A stretch of DNA of 57,834 nt from Ignavibacteriales bacterium. GTDB lineage: Bacteria; Bacteroidota; Ignavibacteria; UBA10030. This document shows positions 38,488 to 47,840 of this stretch, in pieces (position 1 is the stretch's first letter; the number at the start of each line of letters is the position of its first letter). The notes under the pieces were generated by a model. It saw only the letters and a list, made by a program, of their open reading frames with translations. It was not told the DNA's origin and searched no databases. The stretch spans positions 1-57,834 of the forward strand of contig JACPUH010000089.1 of the NCBI GenBank assembly GCA_016192345.1. Reading direction: 5' to 3'. A program made the position numbers and the translations under genes.

Positions 38488-39161
38488 TGGCGCAGGTTCC
38501 TGAGCGAATCAATACTGATCGTCTCAAACGTTTTGTTAATACGAAAGACAAAGACACCAAGAATGAGGACGGCGATCATGATGTCAAAGAAAATTCCGAC
38601 CTCCACGATGAGCGGCATCCCGTAGGTGATCGAAAGGCCGGAGAGAAACACGCCGTTCTCCATGGTGAGCAAACCGATAATCTGCGTGAGGGCCTTCTTC
38701 CGCGTCATCATGATGAATAAGCCAATGAGCATCATCGCGATTGATACGGAGAGCACTCGTGAGACAGCGGGGGCTTCCCCTCGCTGGCTGCTCAGGATCG
38801 ACTGTGCCACGGAATCCGAGAGAATGACCATCCCGGCACAGAGCAATAAGGACGCCGTGATATTAATGCTGAATTCGATCTCCTTGCGTACCTGAATTCG
38901 TTCGATGACCCTGGTGAGGACCATCGGAAGGGCGATCGCCTTGACGGCGATCGTGAGAAATGCTGCGATGAGGATGTGTGTTTCTCCGTACCCGAGGACG
39001 ACGAGCAACGCCACGGCCCCGAGAAAGAATGACTGGAGGGCAAACAGCCTGATGTAAAAAACGAGGCTCCGACTTGAGACAATGAGAACCGCAGTCACAA
39101 GGATCGCCGCAGCGAAGATGTCGATGAGCAGCCCGATCGTGGAAAGATGGATGATACCCAT
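38484..39161 (-). CDS. hyfE: HyfE-like membrane subunit
   Basis: The 225-residue protein is made almost wholly of membrane helices (about seven). It matches HyfE-type subunits of hydrogenase 4, which include a NuoK-like section: LLTMENGVFLSGLSITYG and IFFDIMIAVLILGVFVFRI. ATG 39161 lies 2 bp after the hyfC-like stop; the open frame extends further upstream but only as a shadow of the neighbouring gene. The stop overlaps the hyfF start. Its position between HyfC-like and HyfF-like genes is the canonical hyf order, with hyfD absent. Confidence 0.9.
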
Positions 39162-39163
39162 CG

Positions 39164-40120
39164 CTACGCTCCGATAATGAAAAAGAGAATCAACGCAAGG
39201 AATGATAAGATGAATGCCACCATCAAGAACTCCGGAACACGGAACAAGCGCAGCTTCGCATTGGTCGATTCGACCACGGCAACAATCACTGCCAGCACGA
39301 TGATCTTGCAGAAGAATGCAGCGCTTCCCACGAGCAAGGCCCACGGGGACCACGTCGTGGCTATGCCAACAGGGAAGAACATATTCGAAAGCAGCGCCAG
39401 GAAGACCACCAACTTCATTTGTGAAGCCCATTCAATCAAGGCCAGGTAGCGACCGGAATACTCCAGGATCATGGCTTCATGGATCATGGTTAATTCAAGG
39501 TGTGTTGCCGGGTTATCGACCGGCACCCGTCCTGTTTCAGCGATCGTCACAATGAACAGTCCTGAAAACGCAAGGAGATGGGCCGGGTTCAACATGGCAA
39601 CAGGGGTGGAGGAGAGTCTCGCAACGATAATGCTCAGATTCGTTGAACCCGCCGTCACTGCAGCGGTAAAAATTGCAAGCATCATCGCAGGCTCGATGAT
39701 GGAAGCGACCGACATTTCACGGCTGGAACCGAGTCCGCCAAACGCGCTTCCCGTGTCAAGGCCCACAAGCGCAACAAAGAATCGGCCGAGGGCAAAGAGA
39801 TAGATCACGGTGATGATATCGCCAATCCAGTGCAGAGGGACGGGGGTTACCACCGTCGGCACAAGCAGTGCAATGACGAGCGTCGAAGCGAACACAAGGT
39901 ACGGTGTGATGCGAAACAGCCAGGATGCAACCGGGGAAACAACGACTTCTTTTCTCAACAGCTTTGCCAGATCAAAATAGGGTTGGACGACGCTCGCTCC
40001 CCGCCTACGCTGGAACCGGGCTTTCGTCTTCTTGATAATGCCGCTGATCAGCGGGGCGGAAGCGAGCACCAGGAGCAGTTGAAACGAGGAAATCACTATC
40101 ACTCCGAAGACATTGTTCAT
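39164..40120 (-). CDS. hyfC: HyfC/NuoH-like membrane subunit
   Basis: The 318-residue protein has about eight helices and NuoH-family motifs: KTKARFQRRRGASVVQPYFDLAKLLRKE near the N-terminus (in outline), then GSAFGGLGSSREM and ETGRVPVDNPATHLELTMIHEAMILEYSG. This subunit links the membrane arm to the Fe-S arm and lines the quinone or proton-coupling cavity in complex I relatives. The start overlaps the hyfB-like stop by 4 bp. Its stop is TAG, one of several normal amber stops in the window. Confidence 0.93.
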   Translation of the reverse strand: MNNVFGVIVISSFQLLLVLASAPLISGIIKKTKARFQRRRGASVVQPYFDLAKLLRKEVVVSPVASWLFRITPYLVFASTLVIALLVPTVVTPVPLHWIGDIITVIYLFALGRFFVALVGLDTGSAFGGLGSSREMSVASIIEPAMMLAIFTAAVTAGSTNLSIIVARLSSTPVAMLNPAHLLAFSGLFIVTIAETGRVPVDNPATHLELTMIHEAMILEYSGRYLALIEWASQMKLVVFLALLSNMFFPVGIATTWSPWALLVGSAAFFCKIIVLAVIVAVVESTNAKLRLFRVPEFLMVAFILSFLALILFFIIGA

Positions 40121-42090
40121 CGTGCAAACAAGAGAAGGAGTACGAGCGTGATAAAGATGTACGCAAGATACGACTGGACATGTCCGGTCTGAATCCTGCG
40201 TACCATGCGTGCCGAGACAATGATGAAGTTGTAGACCGGCTCGTAGAGATGCTTGAGGAACACGGATTCCGTTTTCAGTTCGTAGGTAATACTGGCGCGG
40301 AAATAGGGAGACGTTTCTTCGGAGATTTCGATTTCATGGGTCGCTCGATAGATATTCGAGAAGATCATGCGTATTGGTTTGCTGAACCCGGTGGCGGTAT
40401 ACTGCATTTGAGGCCCGATCTTCTGCAATCCACACGCCCAGGTCATGGCAACCCGCTTCCGGAGTTTACCCCCGATGAGATACCCCCCCAGAAGAGGAAC
40501 GACGATGATCGCCATGAGTAATGCGGTGAGGACCGGCGGGGCAATGCTCGTGGACGTGCTTTGCGGGACAAGCAACATCCCTCCATTCAAGGCAACCTGG
40601 CCGGAGAGGTTTACTCCCAATAACGAGCTGGCAAGGGGATCCAACGCAGACACGACAAGTCCGGGCGCCACTCCAAAGACGACACATGCCATGGCAAGTA
40701 ATCCCATGGCAGTGATCATCGTGGGCGAAGACTCATGGGCGTGTTCCGCATGGTCCGACCGCGGGAGGCCGAGAAAGGTGATGCCGAATGCTTTGACGAA
40801 GCAGGCAGCTGCCAGTGCTCCCGTCAAGGCAAGAAGTGCAACGGTGACCGGGACGGCGATCTTCACGGCAAGATCGGATATGTGGAAGCCAAGCAGGAGA
40901 GCCTGGAATGTCAACCACTCGCTCACGAAACCATTCAGGGGAGGAAGCCCGGAAATGGCAACGGCCCCGATCAGAAAGAAGAATGATGTCCATGGCATCT
41001 TTTTGATGAGGCCGCCGAGTTCCTCAATGTTTCTCGACCGCGTTCCATGAAGCACAGAGCCGGCACCGAGGAAGAGAAGGCCTTTGAACATCGCGTGATT
41101 CAGCACGTGGTACAACCCGGCGATCAGCGCAATGGCGGCGAGAGTCTTGTTTCCCAGTGAGGAGAACAGGAGCGCCGCGCCGACGCCCATGAGAATAATT
41201 CCGATATTCTCAATGCTGTGAAACGCCAGCAGGCGTTTCAGATCATGTTCCATGAGAGCATACAGCACTCCCAACACCGAAGATGTCACAGCAAGGATGA
41301 GAATAAGGATTCCCCACCATTCAGGGATCTCGGGACCGAGAAAATCGAAGAACACGCGCACCATTCCATAGATGCCGGTCTTGATCATCACGCCCGACAT
41401 CAAGGCCGAGATATTCGACGGTGCCGCAGGATGTGCCTCGGGGAGCCAGATGTGGAACGGGATAATCCCTGCTTTGATGCCGAAACCAATGGTGGCGCAG
41501 AGAAAGATCAACGATTGCGCGACCGCAGGCAAACGAGGGCCGGCGCTCGTGAATGCTTCGAAGCTGAACGAGCCGGTGTAAACGTAAAGAATCATGAACA
41601 TGACCACCAGAAAAGCGGTCCCGATGTGCGTCATGACAACATACAGAAATGCCGCCCGGCGAGATGCGGGGTCCTCATGGTCGTAATTGATCAGGAAGTA
41701 GGTGGTCAGCGACATGACCTCCCACACAAAGAGAAAGAGGACGGTATGACCTGCCATCACAACGCCGGCCATCGACAGGAGGAATGCGTGGTAGAGGAAT
41801 ACGAGCCATACCATGTTCCTTCTCTGAAGAAACTCCGTCGCATATCCGAGAGAATAGATCGAAACGACAGCGGCAAGAAAAGAAATGGTCCCAAGGAAAA
41901 ACGCGGAAAGTCTGTCCGCATGAATTGCTATGGTGCCAAACATCCGGGTCTGCAGAACGTCAACGTGCAGTGGCTCACCGGAAAGAAGAATCGAGAGAGA
42001 GAGGACACATCCTGCGATGGAGGAAATCAGGGCAATCATGAAGCCGAGGTTCTTGACGGCCCGGTTTACGGGGTTGAGCGGCTGAAGCAA
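40117..42090 (-). CDS. hyfB: HyfB-like antiporter-type membrane subunit, probably missing its first helix
   Basis: The 657-residue product matches HyfB along its length: FVWEVMSLTTYFLINYDHED, GFGIKAGIIPFHIWLPEAHPAAPSNISALMSGVMIKTG (in outline), EHDLKRLLAFHSIENIG, and the C-terminal TWACGL...YTATGFSKPIRMIFSNIYR. No ATG precedes the hydrophobic region: the start is TTG 42090, or ATG 42039 inside the first remaining helix. HyfB proteins normally carry one more helix before the segment matching NPVNRAVKNLGF. Here an in-frame TAG at 42133-42135 and a SulP remnant lie directly upstream, so the 5' end may be truncated. It is the first gene of the operon. Confidence 0.85.
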   Translation of the reverse strand: MLQPLNPVNRAVKNLGFMIALISSIAGCVLSLSILLSGEPLHVDVLQTRMFGTIAIHADRLSAFFLGTISFLAAVVSIYSLGYATEFLQRRNMVWLVFLYHAFLLSMAGVVMAGHTVLFLFVWEVMSLTTYFLINYDHEDPASRRAAFLYVVMTHIGTAFLVVMFMILYVYTGSFSFEAFTSAGPRLPAVAQSLIFLCATIGFGIKAGIIPFHIWLPEAHPAAPSNISALMSGVMIKTGIYGMVRVFFDFLGPEIPEWWGILILILAVTSSVLGVLYALMEHDLKRLLAFHSIENIGIILMGVGAALLFSSLGNKTLAAIALIAGLYHVLNHAMFKGLLFLGAGSVLHGTRSRNIEELGGLIKKMPWTSFFFLIGAVAISGLPPLNGFVSEWLTFQALLLGFHISDLAVKIAVPVTVALLALTGALAAACFVKAFGITFLGLPRSDHAEHAHESSPTMITAMGLLAMACVVFGVAPGLVVSALDPLASSLLGVNLSGQVALNGGMLLVPQSTSTSIAPPVLTALLMAIIVVPLLGGYLIGGKLRKRVAMTWACGLQKIGPQMQYTATGFSKPIRMIFSNIYRATHEIEISEETSPYFRASITYELKTESVFLKHLYEPVYNFIIVSARMVRRIQTGHVQSYLAYIFITLVLLLLFAR

Positions 42091-42132
42091 AGTGTCTTTG
42101 AATATCTTCGTGGCAGTGTCTCTTCTGTATGA

Positions 42133-42303
42133 CTAAGGCATAATCCATTGTTCCGGCTTGAAACGGGAGGCGATGGCGAGTGGAAGTGAGACAATGCCAA
42201 CGTTGACCAGGCCGGTAAGGCCGGAAAAGACGTTTCCCCCTGTGTACCCCTGCCGGAGGACGGTGACGAGCCTTAGCCCAAGCTTTGTGTCCTTTGTGTC
42301 CAT
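42133..42303 (-). pseudogene. SulP transporter 5' remnant (56 codons)
   Basis: A short frame starts at ATG 42303 (AAGG about ten bases upstream) and ends in TAG at 42133. Its product has the SulP N-terminal pattern: LVTVLRQGY, then a helix containing VGIVSLPLAIA, then KPEQ. SulP proteins typically read (D/A)LxAGxxVGIVALPLAxAxxIASGxxPEQGLYTA at this place. After the TAG nothing SulP-like continues; the same frame instead runs into the hyfB-like coding region 42 bp later. I read it as the surviving 5' end of a second SulP gene, left by a deletion. A functional small protein is less likely but not excluded. Confidence 0.55.
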
Positions 42304-42343
42304 GGATGTGAAGCCTTCATGGTGCGGTTGGAGTTGAAGTGAT

Positions 42344-42371
42344 CAAAATGTAAGGACAAACCCCGCGGCAA
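42344..42371 (-). promoter_or_regulatory. Candidate promoter of the hydrogenase-4-like operon
   Basis: On the minus strand TTG (42369-42371) and TACATTTTG (42344-42352) are 16 bp apart; the latter resembles TAnnTTTG. It lies 40 bp upstream of the SulP remnant and inside the 202-bp gap before the MOSC gene, the only gap large enough for a promoter of this operon. Confidence 0.35.
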
Positions 42372-42505
42372 GCAAGAGGGTGAGAAGGTGTTAAAAAGAA
42401 TTAAGTCCGAACGCTCCCATGCCCCGAAGGGGTTCTTGGGACTTTATGACCCGGGTTTCGTTGTCAGGACAAAAGGGGAGGAGCGAAGCCCGGATGAAGC
42501 GACGG

Positions 42506-43303
42506 TCAGCGCCACTCCAGTACTTCCACGCGGTCGCCCACCGTTACCATCCCGGTGTTGGCGGCGATAAGGTTTTGTCCGAAGTATACGTTATTGTCGC
42601 GGGTACGGTAGGTCGAAAGAGTGCGGAGCGGTTCCTCCCCCTTGATACCGGTATCCTGGTCCACCGTCGTGAGCACACACCGGTCACAGGGTTTGACGAC
42701 ATGAAACGTGATCTTCCCGACCTGCATCACACGCCATCGGTCCTCCTCGTAAGGTTCACATCCCTTCACAACGAGATTCGGCCTGAACCGGTTCATGGGG
42801 AGGGGGGATTCGAGCCGGCTGTTGAGGTCCTCCAGCGACGCTTCGGAGAGGAGCAGATACGGATACGCGTCCGCGAAACTGACCTCATCCTGGGCGACGG
42901 CATACCGCGGGTTTACGGGCCGGTGGGTTGTTTCCGGCATCATGACGAGTTTGGCAGGGATTCCCAGGAACCGGCTGAACCAATTGCTCGGGGCAGTGCC
43001 GACATGAAGAGCGGGGACAACGTCGTCCCAGACCTGAACCTGGAGACCATCGTCGTTCGGCAGATCGAACGGAACGAGTAGCTCGGGCATGCCCGGAGCG
43101 TTGACCGCGAGGCGATCAGGGCCAATGGCCACAGAAATCAGGGCCATCTTCGGCACTTTCCGCTGGGTCATCAGCAATCCGTCCTCAGAGGTCACCATCC
43201 AGCGCCGGTCGAGCAGGAAACCCCGCCGCTCGACTTGTGCCGCCGTGCAAGGGATTCCTTTACATGACTTGATGGGATAGCGGGTAAGCTGGGAGATGAT
43301 CAT
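42506..43303 (-). CDS. MOSC-domain protein, YcbX/mARC-like
   Basis: The 265-residue product has an N-terminal MOSC_N beta-barrel (LTRYPIKSCKGI, GFLLDRRWMV) and a C-terminal MOSC domain (RFRPNLVVKG, KPCDRCVLTTVDQDTG). The Cys in PCDRC is the position that ligates molybdenum in mARC/YcbX enzymes, which reduce N-hydroxylated compounds. There is no fused 2Fe-2S ferredoxin domain, unlike E. coli YcbX, so electrons would come from a partner. ATG 43303 overlaps the stop of the upstream GNAT gene by 4 bp, which fixes the start and shows co-expression. Confidence 0.9.
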   Translation of the reverse strand: MIISQLTRYPIKSCKGIPCTAAQVERRGFLLDRRWMVTSEDGLLMTQRKVPKMALISVAIGPDRLAVNAPGMPELLVPFDLPNDDGLQVQVWDDVVPALHVGTAPSNWFSRFLGIPAKLVMMPETTHRPVNPRYAVAQDEVSFADAYPYLLLSEASLEDLNSRLESPLPMNRFRPNLVVKGCEPYEEDRWRVMQVGKITFHVVKPCDRCVLTTVDQDTGIKGEEPLRTLSTYRTRDNNVYFGQNLIAANTGMVTVGDRVEVLEWR

Positions 43304-43848
43304 GAATGTTGAGATCCTGAGGCAGTTGCCATCCATTCGTGACGCGTGAGGCTATACTCGACGAGAATTTCATACTTCGACCATTTTGCGTACACAGTGT
43401 TCGTGTACGTCCGCATATGACGGAACCCAAGCTTTTCCAGGACACGCTGGGAGGCTCTGTTGCGTGCCAGGATCGGCGCATACAGGCTCTGAAACCCCAT
43501 CGTGGCGAAAGCAAGGTCCACCGCCTGTCTGCACGCCTCGGTTGCATATCCGTGTCCCCAATACGGAACGCCGATCCAGTACCCGATCTCGACCCGTGCT
43601 TTATCGGCGGGGATATTGTTGAAGCCGCAGACGCCGAGGAACGTTCCATCCTCCCTGATGATCGCGTAGGCGTATTCCTGCCCTGCGTTGCGGCGCGGTT
43701 CCAGCACCTGCTCGATCCAGATCCGCGCCCCTTCCTCCGGATAGGGGGAGGGGAGGGCCGTGGTCTCGACGATCAACGGATGCGACGCAAGGCGTTGAAT
43801 TTCTTCCGCGTAGCGGAGAGTAATCGGTTTGAGGGTGATTTTGTCCAA
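43300..43848 (-). CDS. GNAT-family N-acetyltransferase (RimJ/RimL type)
   Basis: The roughly 182-residue cytoplasmic enzyme shows the GNAT motifs in order: ITLRYAEEIQRL, then AYAIIREDGTFLGVCGFNNI, VEIGYWIGVPYWGHGYATEA (the acetyl-CoA loop) and ILARNRASQRVLEKLGFRH. These features fit the RimJ/RimL-like subgroup that acetylates protein N-termini or small amines. No ATG is available: TTG 43848 is the likely start, 37 bp beyond the M14 peptidase stop, while TTG 43929 would overlap that gene. It is coupled to the MOSC gene by a 4-bp overlap. Confidence 0.85.
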   Translation of the reverse strand: MDKITLKPITLRYAEEIQRLASHPLIVETTALPSPYPEEGARIWIEQVLEPRRNAGQEYAYAIIREDGTFLGVCGFNNIPADKARVEIGYWIGVPYWGHGYATEACRQAVDLAFATMGFQSLYAPILARNRASQRVLEKLGFRHMRTYTNTVYAKWSKYEILVEYSLTRHEWMATASGSQHS

Positions 43849-43885
43849 ACGCCTTGATCGCGAAAAAGTGAGATACGCTTGCTTT

Positions 43886-46504
43886 TTATTCTTCCCCCCG
43901 TGCCGAGCTGCCGCGGATGACGGATCCAAAGAACAGGCTGTTAAGAAACAGTTTGTTCGTCCCGTACCAAAATGCGCGGAAGTTCGGGTTGATGGTCATA
44001 AGGACTGTGTGCCCGGAGCGGGATGAACCTACCACGACCACGCCTGAGCTGTCTAACTGTTTGTCGTACGCTTTATGCATATAGCCGCTCAGGAGTGGGG
44101 TCTTGGTGAAAACGACCGGCGTGGCGTAGGCGTTCTTCGATGGCTCCAGGAAAACGGCCGAACCGAGGAAGACGCTCATCAGCGAATCGGTGTAGCCGAA
44201 CAGCAACGGATGTGTCCGGTCGTAGCTTGCCTGGAAAATCGCTCCGGCCACGTTGAGCGCTCCACTAAACCGATCTTCCTCCGCGTACGCTCTTCGACCG
44301 GTAGCAGAGTCCCTTGGCGTTCCTCCTTTGCGAAGGATGGCTGTGGCAAGTTTGTTGGTGATGGTCCATTCGACTGCCTGCTCCAGGGCGACCAGTGTTC
44401 CGCCATTCTCGTTCCATTTTTTTAAGGCCTCGATGGCAGACGATTCCAGTCCGCCATAGCTGCCACCGGCCATGACGATGGCCGTGTACCGGCTCAGGTC
44501 GAGACGGCCGAGGGACGTTGTTTCAAGCAGGCTGACGTCGATGCCGAAGCGTTTGTCCAATACATGCCACGTCTCACCGACGTCCGTGAAGGAGGCACCG
44601 GACCCGACGACGAGGCCGATCTTCGGCAGGGGGAGGTTTGCAAAGCTTGCGCTCCCGAGGTCAATGCCCTCCGTACTCAGACCGCTATTCAGGGCGTAGA
44701 TTGTCATTCCCTCCTCCTTCACGGCCTGCTCGAGCGTTATCCGGATGAGTCCGGTCTTTTCATGTTGGTACCCAAGCGGGATGAGGATCGTTCCGTAGTC
44801 GAACTTCTTTTTCCCTTGAATCGTCTCCGCCTCAAAGGGTTTGGTTGCAACCTTTGCGGTGATCCCTTTCTTCAGCAGACGATACAAAGCTTTGGGGGCG
44901 TAGTAGGTATTCCACTCGAAGGCATACGCATACTCGGCGCTTCCTCCAACGATCGCCCCCGCTCCCGTGGGTACCGAGGTCACCTTCTTTCCCATGAGAT
45001 CGCGGACCAGATTCTTTAGTTCCGCAGAGGGAAGGTTGAACGCCAGGGGGAGGGTCCAGGAAGAAATATCGTAAAACAGGCTGTCGTCGAACGTGGTCCG
45101 TTTCTCGAAAAGGGATGCAACGAGTCTGAATTGCGGTTGAGCGGTTGGGACAATGTAGGCGGTCCCCGGCTCGAACGAGGTTCCCTCCGCGCGTGTTTGT
45201 CGCGCAAGCTCAAACACTTCGATACGGTGCCGCAATAAGATTTCCAGCAAGTGAGCGTTCCGCGCCGGGTCGGCGGAACTGCCGAAGACGTAGGCCTTGA
45301 CCGGGGACCGTTCCGATTCTTTCAGTGCGGACGAGGAGAATTCACGCTGGTGTGCAAGGAGCTCGTTCTTCAAGGCAATCGAGGCCTCGAGCGTTGAGAG
45401 TGATGCCGTGAACTGGTTGCGGATCGTGAAGGGGAAGGTCAGATCGCCGTGAATGCTTTCCTGCACATGGCCCCGTGAGCTTGCCTGTTCGAACAAAATG
45501 CCGATGGAGCCGGTCAGGTCCGGATACGATGATCCTTTGCCGATGTAAAAATCATCAAACCCTTCCCCGGAATAATACAGCGACCCAATCCGGTCAAGGG
45601 CTTTCGCATGGTATCGGGCAATGGCCTCGGTCAGCTCCATGGTGCGTTTGACGCCGAGCGGATTATTGCGGGTGGGGACTCCGGGCTGGAAGAAGAAGGT
45701 CGAGTTGGTCCCCATTTCGTGATGGTCGGTCAGGACGTTCGGCCGCCATTCGTAATAGCGTTCAAGACGGGCTTTGCTCTCGGGGTGCTGCAGCGGCATC
45801 CAATCGCGGTTCAAATCGAACCAGTAATGGTTGGTCCGTCCGCCGGGCCAGACTTCGTTGTGTTCCCGGCTTGCGGGGTCGGCCACTGCATTCATCCCCC
45901 TGTGCATGTTGGCCCACGTCGCAAACCGGTTCAGTCCATCGGGATTGATCGACGGGTTGAGCAGGATGACCGCCTCTCGTAACTGTTTCTCGATTTTTTC
46001 CCCCTGGGCTGCCGCGAGATAGTATGCCACCAGCACCGATGCATTGGCTCCGCTCGGCTCGTTTCCATGGACGCTATACCCCATCCACACCACGATCGGC
46101 ATCGAAGGAAGATTGAGCGATCCGGAACGGGAAGGATCTGCCAGTGCAAGATGCTGATCTTGTATGGCCTTGATGTTCCGGTGGTTCGCCGGGGAGGTGA
46201 TGGTGAGGAGCCAGAGCTCTCGTTCTTCATGGGTTCGTCCCATCGGCGCGATGGTGATGCGGTCCGAGGAAGCAGCAAGCGCCTTCATGTACGAGTGGAT
46301 TTGATCCGGCGTGAGATGCCATTCACCCACCTGAAAACCGAAGAACGATTGGGGGGTGGGGATCGCTGCATTGTACTGCACATCGGCGGGGAGATAATAC
46401 TCAAGCCGGACCTGCCCCCGGGTGGCTGGGGTTGTGAGGGCAAGAAGGAGGAGAACGAGAAAGAGTTTTTTTCCGGTACGATGGGCGGGGAAGAAGGTGA
46501 ACAT
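43886..46504 (-). CDS. Secreted M14-family zinc carboxypeptidase-like protein
   Basis: The 872-residue product has a signal peptide (cut near TRGQ) and an M14 peptidase domain: GYSVHGNEPSGANA (zinc His and Glu), LLNPSINPDGLNRFA, YWFDLNRDWMPLQHPES, LTDHHEMG (zinc His) and a later ILFEQASSRG that can supply the catalytic Glu. Beyond residue about 500 a second module resembles a class I glutamine-amidotransferase-like fold (VMAGGSYGGLESSAIEALKKW), probably not catalytic. This long form is common in Bacteroidota. ATG 46504 follows AAAGGA by seven bases. Substrates are extracellular or periplasmic peptides. Confidence 0.87.
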   Translation of the reverse strand: MFTFFPAHRTGKKLFLVLLLLALTTPATRGQVRLEYYLPADVQYNAAIPTPQSFFGFQVGEWHLTPDQIHSYMKALAASSDRITIAPMGRTHEERELWLLTITSPANHRNIKAIQDQHLALADPSRSGSLNLPSMPIVVWMGYSVHGNEPSGANASVLVAYYLAAAQGEKIEKQLREAVILLNPSINPDGLNRFATWANMHRGMNAVADPASREHNEVWPGGRTNHYWFDLNRDWMPLQHPESKARLERYYEWRPNVLTDHHEMGTNSTFFFQPGVPTRNNPLGVKRTMELTEAIARYHAKALDRIGSLYYSGEGFDDFYIGKGSSYPDLTGSIGILFEQASSRGHVQESIHGDLTFPFTIRNQFTASLSTLEASIALKNELLAHQREFSSSALKESERSPVKAYVFGSSADPARNAHLLEILLRHRIEVFELARQTRAEGTSFEPGTAYIVPTAQPQFRLVASLFEKRTTFDDSLFYDISSWTLPLAFNLPSAELKNLVRDLMGKKVTSVPTGAGAIVGGSAEYAYAFEWNTYYAPKALYRLLKKGITAKVATKPFEAETIQGKKKFDYGTILIPLGYQHEKTGLIRITLEQAVKEEGMTIYALNSGLSTEGIDLGSASFANLPLPKIGLVVGSGASFTDVGETWHVLDKRFGIDVSLLETTSLGRLDLSRYTAIVMAGGSYGGLESSAIEALKKWNENGGTLVALEQAVEWTITNKLATAILRKGGTPRDSATGRRAYAEEDRFSGALNVAGAIFQASYDRTHPLLFGYTDSLMSVFLGSAVFLEPSKNAYATPVVFTKTPLLSGYMHKAYDKQLDSSGVVVVGSSRSGHTVLMTINPNFRAFWYGTNKLFLNSLFFGSVIRGSSARGEE

Positions 46505-46557
46505 GGTTTTTCCTTTCACACGGGATCAATCTGGGAAGTTCGAATTTTATAGGGGGG

Positions 46558-46586
46558 AATGTAGGGACAAACAGGAAGGTAAGCAA
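46558..46586 (-). promoter_or_regulatory. Predicted promoter of the M14 peptidase-GNAT-MOSC unit
   Basis: On the minus strand TTGCTT (46581-46586) and TACATT (46558-46563) are separated by 17 bp, 54 bp upstream of ATG 46504. Confidence 0.5.
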
Positions 46587-46736
46587 GCAGGGAGGGATGG
46601 TTGGAGACCTCAGACAACAACGGTCCCCGCTGCCCGTAAAGTGTAGAGGATCCTTTTTTCCGCTGCGAGCGAGGCCAACGCCACCCCGTAGAGGAGCGTA
46701 GCGATGAAGAAGAGAAGGGGCCTCAAGGATATCCGG

Positions 46737-47225
46737 CTATTGGTGATTCATGAATCTTTTGAGGAGTTGTATCTGCCCCGCATGGTAAACGTCGTGCGAA
46801 GCGATTCCCCGGATGGTTGCCGCCAGGGTATATTGCTTTTTGGGTGAGAGTTTCGAAAGATCGGAAGGTTTGAGCTCGGCGACCGCTTCGCACAAGAGCA
46901 AATGCATCATCTCAAGCAACTCGATATCCGCTCTCCATGCCTTTTCGGTCAATTCCACCGGCCGTTTGAACCAATTGCTCCCTTCGAGCGGAAACGAGCC
47001 GCGCTTTTCCCCCGTGATGCGCCGGCGGACGGTGTATTTCCAGTACGCGCAGTGCACGACAATCTCCCAGATGTTATGCCTGTTCGCGGCCGGGCGCCAT
47101 GCCGCCTGTTGAGCCGTCAATCCCCGAATTGAGCCGCGCAGGTTGGTCCCATGCCATGCTTTCCGGTTGTATCCCTCGTCGATGAGGTCAAGGAGAAGTT
47201 TGATCTGTTTATTCATTTGATTCAT
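46737..47225 (-). CDS. DinB-superfamily protein
   Basis: The 162-residue cytoplasmic protein has the four-helix DinB/YfiT-like fold. It shows a metal-binding His pattern: one His in IVVHCAYWKYTV and two in ASHDVYHAGQIQLLKR. DinB proteins include thiol-dependent transferases using bacillithiol or mycothiol and other metal enzymes; the exact reaction here is unknown. ATG 47225 is the first start that gives a normal N-terminus; ATG 47216 is an alternative. It lies 58 bp downstream of the small monooxygenase-like gene on the same strand, so both may be one unit. It ends in TAG. Confidence 0.85.
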   Translation of the reverse strand: MNQMNKQIKLLLDLIDEGYNRKAWHGTNLRGSIRGLTAQQAAWRPAANRHNIWEIVVHCAYWKYTVRRRITGEKRGSFPLEGSNWFKRPVELTEKAWRADIELLEMMHLLLCEAVAELKPSDLSKLSPKKQYTLAATIRGIASHDVYHAGQIQLLKRFMNHQ

Positions 47226-47283
47226 GGGGAGTGAGTTCCTGTATGGTGGAAATGATTTCAGTTCCCGGCGAGATGGACCTCCC

Positions 47284-47613
47284 TTACCCTGCGGGCCTGC
47301 CCTGCACTTCCGGCGCCACAAGCACATCGTAGTGTGTCACGTTCGGCTCAAATTCCAGAAGCCATCGTCCATCATCGGGATAATAATGGGCTTTTTCATA
47401 CTCGTCTCCGGCGAACCGTTTAATCGATTCGATGGAATCCCAGAGCGAGATGAGAAAGAAGTGTGCCGTCTCACCTTCGATCCTGCGGAGGACGTATGCA
47501 CCCCGGTTACCCGGCGTGGCTTTATAACCAGGGATCCCCGTTTTTTCAAGGTATTCCAGGTACTCATCTGCTTTCCCGGCATTGGTCCTGCCATGCCATG
47601 TTCGTGCGATCAT
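47284..47613 (-). CDS. Antibiotic-biosynthesis-monooxygenase-like (ABM) small protein
   Basis: The 109-residue protein shows the dimeric alpha/beta-barrel pattern of the ABM family: an initial IARTWHGRTNAGKADEYLEY strand-helix, then VLRRIEGETAHFFLISLWDS and a helix IESIKRFAGDEYEKA. Such proteins are cofactor-free monooxygenases, haem-degrading enzymes or ligand-binding dimers; function cannot be fixed. ATG 47613 follows GGAGG by about six bases; the GTG at 47625 is within that ribosome site region and is rejected. Confidence 0.8.
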   Translation of the reverse strand: MIARTWHGRTNAGKADEYLEYLEKTGIPGYKATPGNRGAYVLRRIEGETAHFFLISLWDSIESIKRFAGDEYEKAHYYPDDGRWLLEFEPNVTHYDVLVAPEVQGRPAG

Positions 47614-47806
47614 TGGCTCCTCCACGCATTCTTCTCTTGATTCTTGGCGAACGTGACTGTACTTTTGCTGAAATTTTTGAGAAAGGCAAGTACGAACTTT
47701 CGACGACGGTTGATCCGGTTTTTTTTCCCGTTATGTGCACAACTCCTCCTGCTTGCTCCGGTGGTGGCTCAAAAGGTTTATTGGACAAAGAACTCACTGG
47801 AAGCAG

Positions 47807-47835
47807 AACAGGCGCCGGTGTGCCCGACGCCTGTT
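47807..47835 (-). terminator. Hairpin after the Thx gene
   Basis: AACAGGCG (47807-47814) pairs with CGCCTGTT (47828-47835), and an inner CGG/CCG pair extends the stem after one mismatch. It begins 5 bp after the Thx stop, as expected for an intrinsic terminator, although the following T tract is weak. Confidence 0.6.
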
Positions 47836-47840
47836 GTGAG

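Noticed and set aside
46610..46726. A 38-codon minus-strand frame encoding a hydrophobic peptide (MRPLLFFIATLLYGVALASL...) between dinB and the M14 peptidase gene
   Set aside because: It has a TTG start, no visible ribosome site and no recognisable family. The hydrophobic stretch is intriguing, but coding is not supported.
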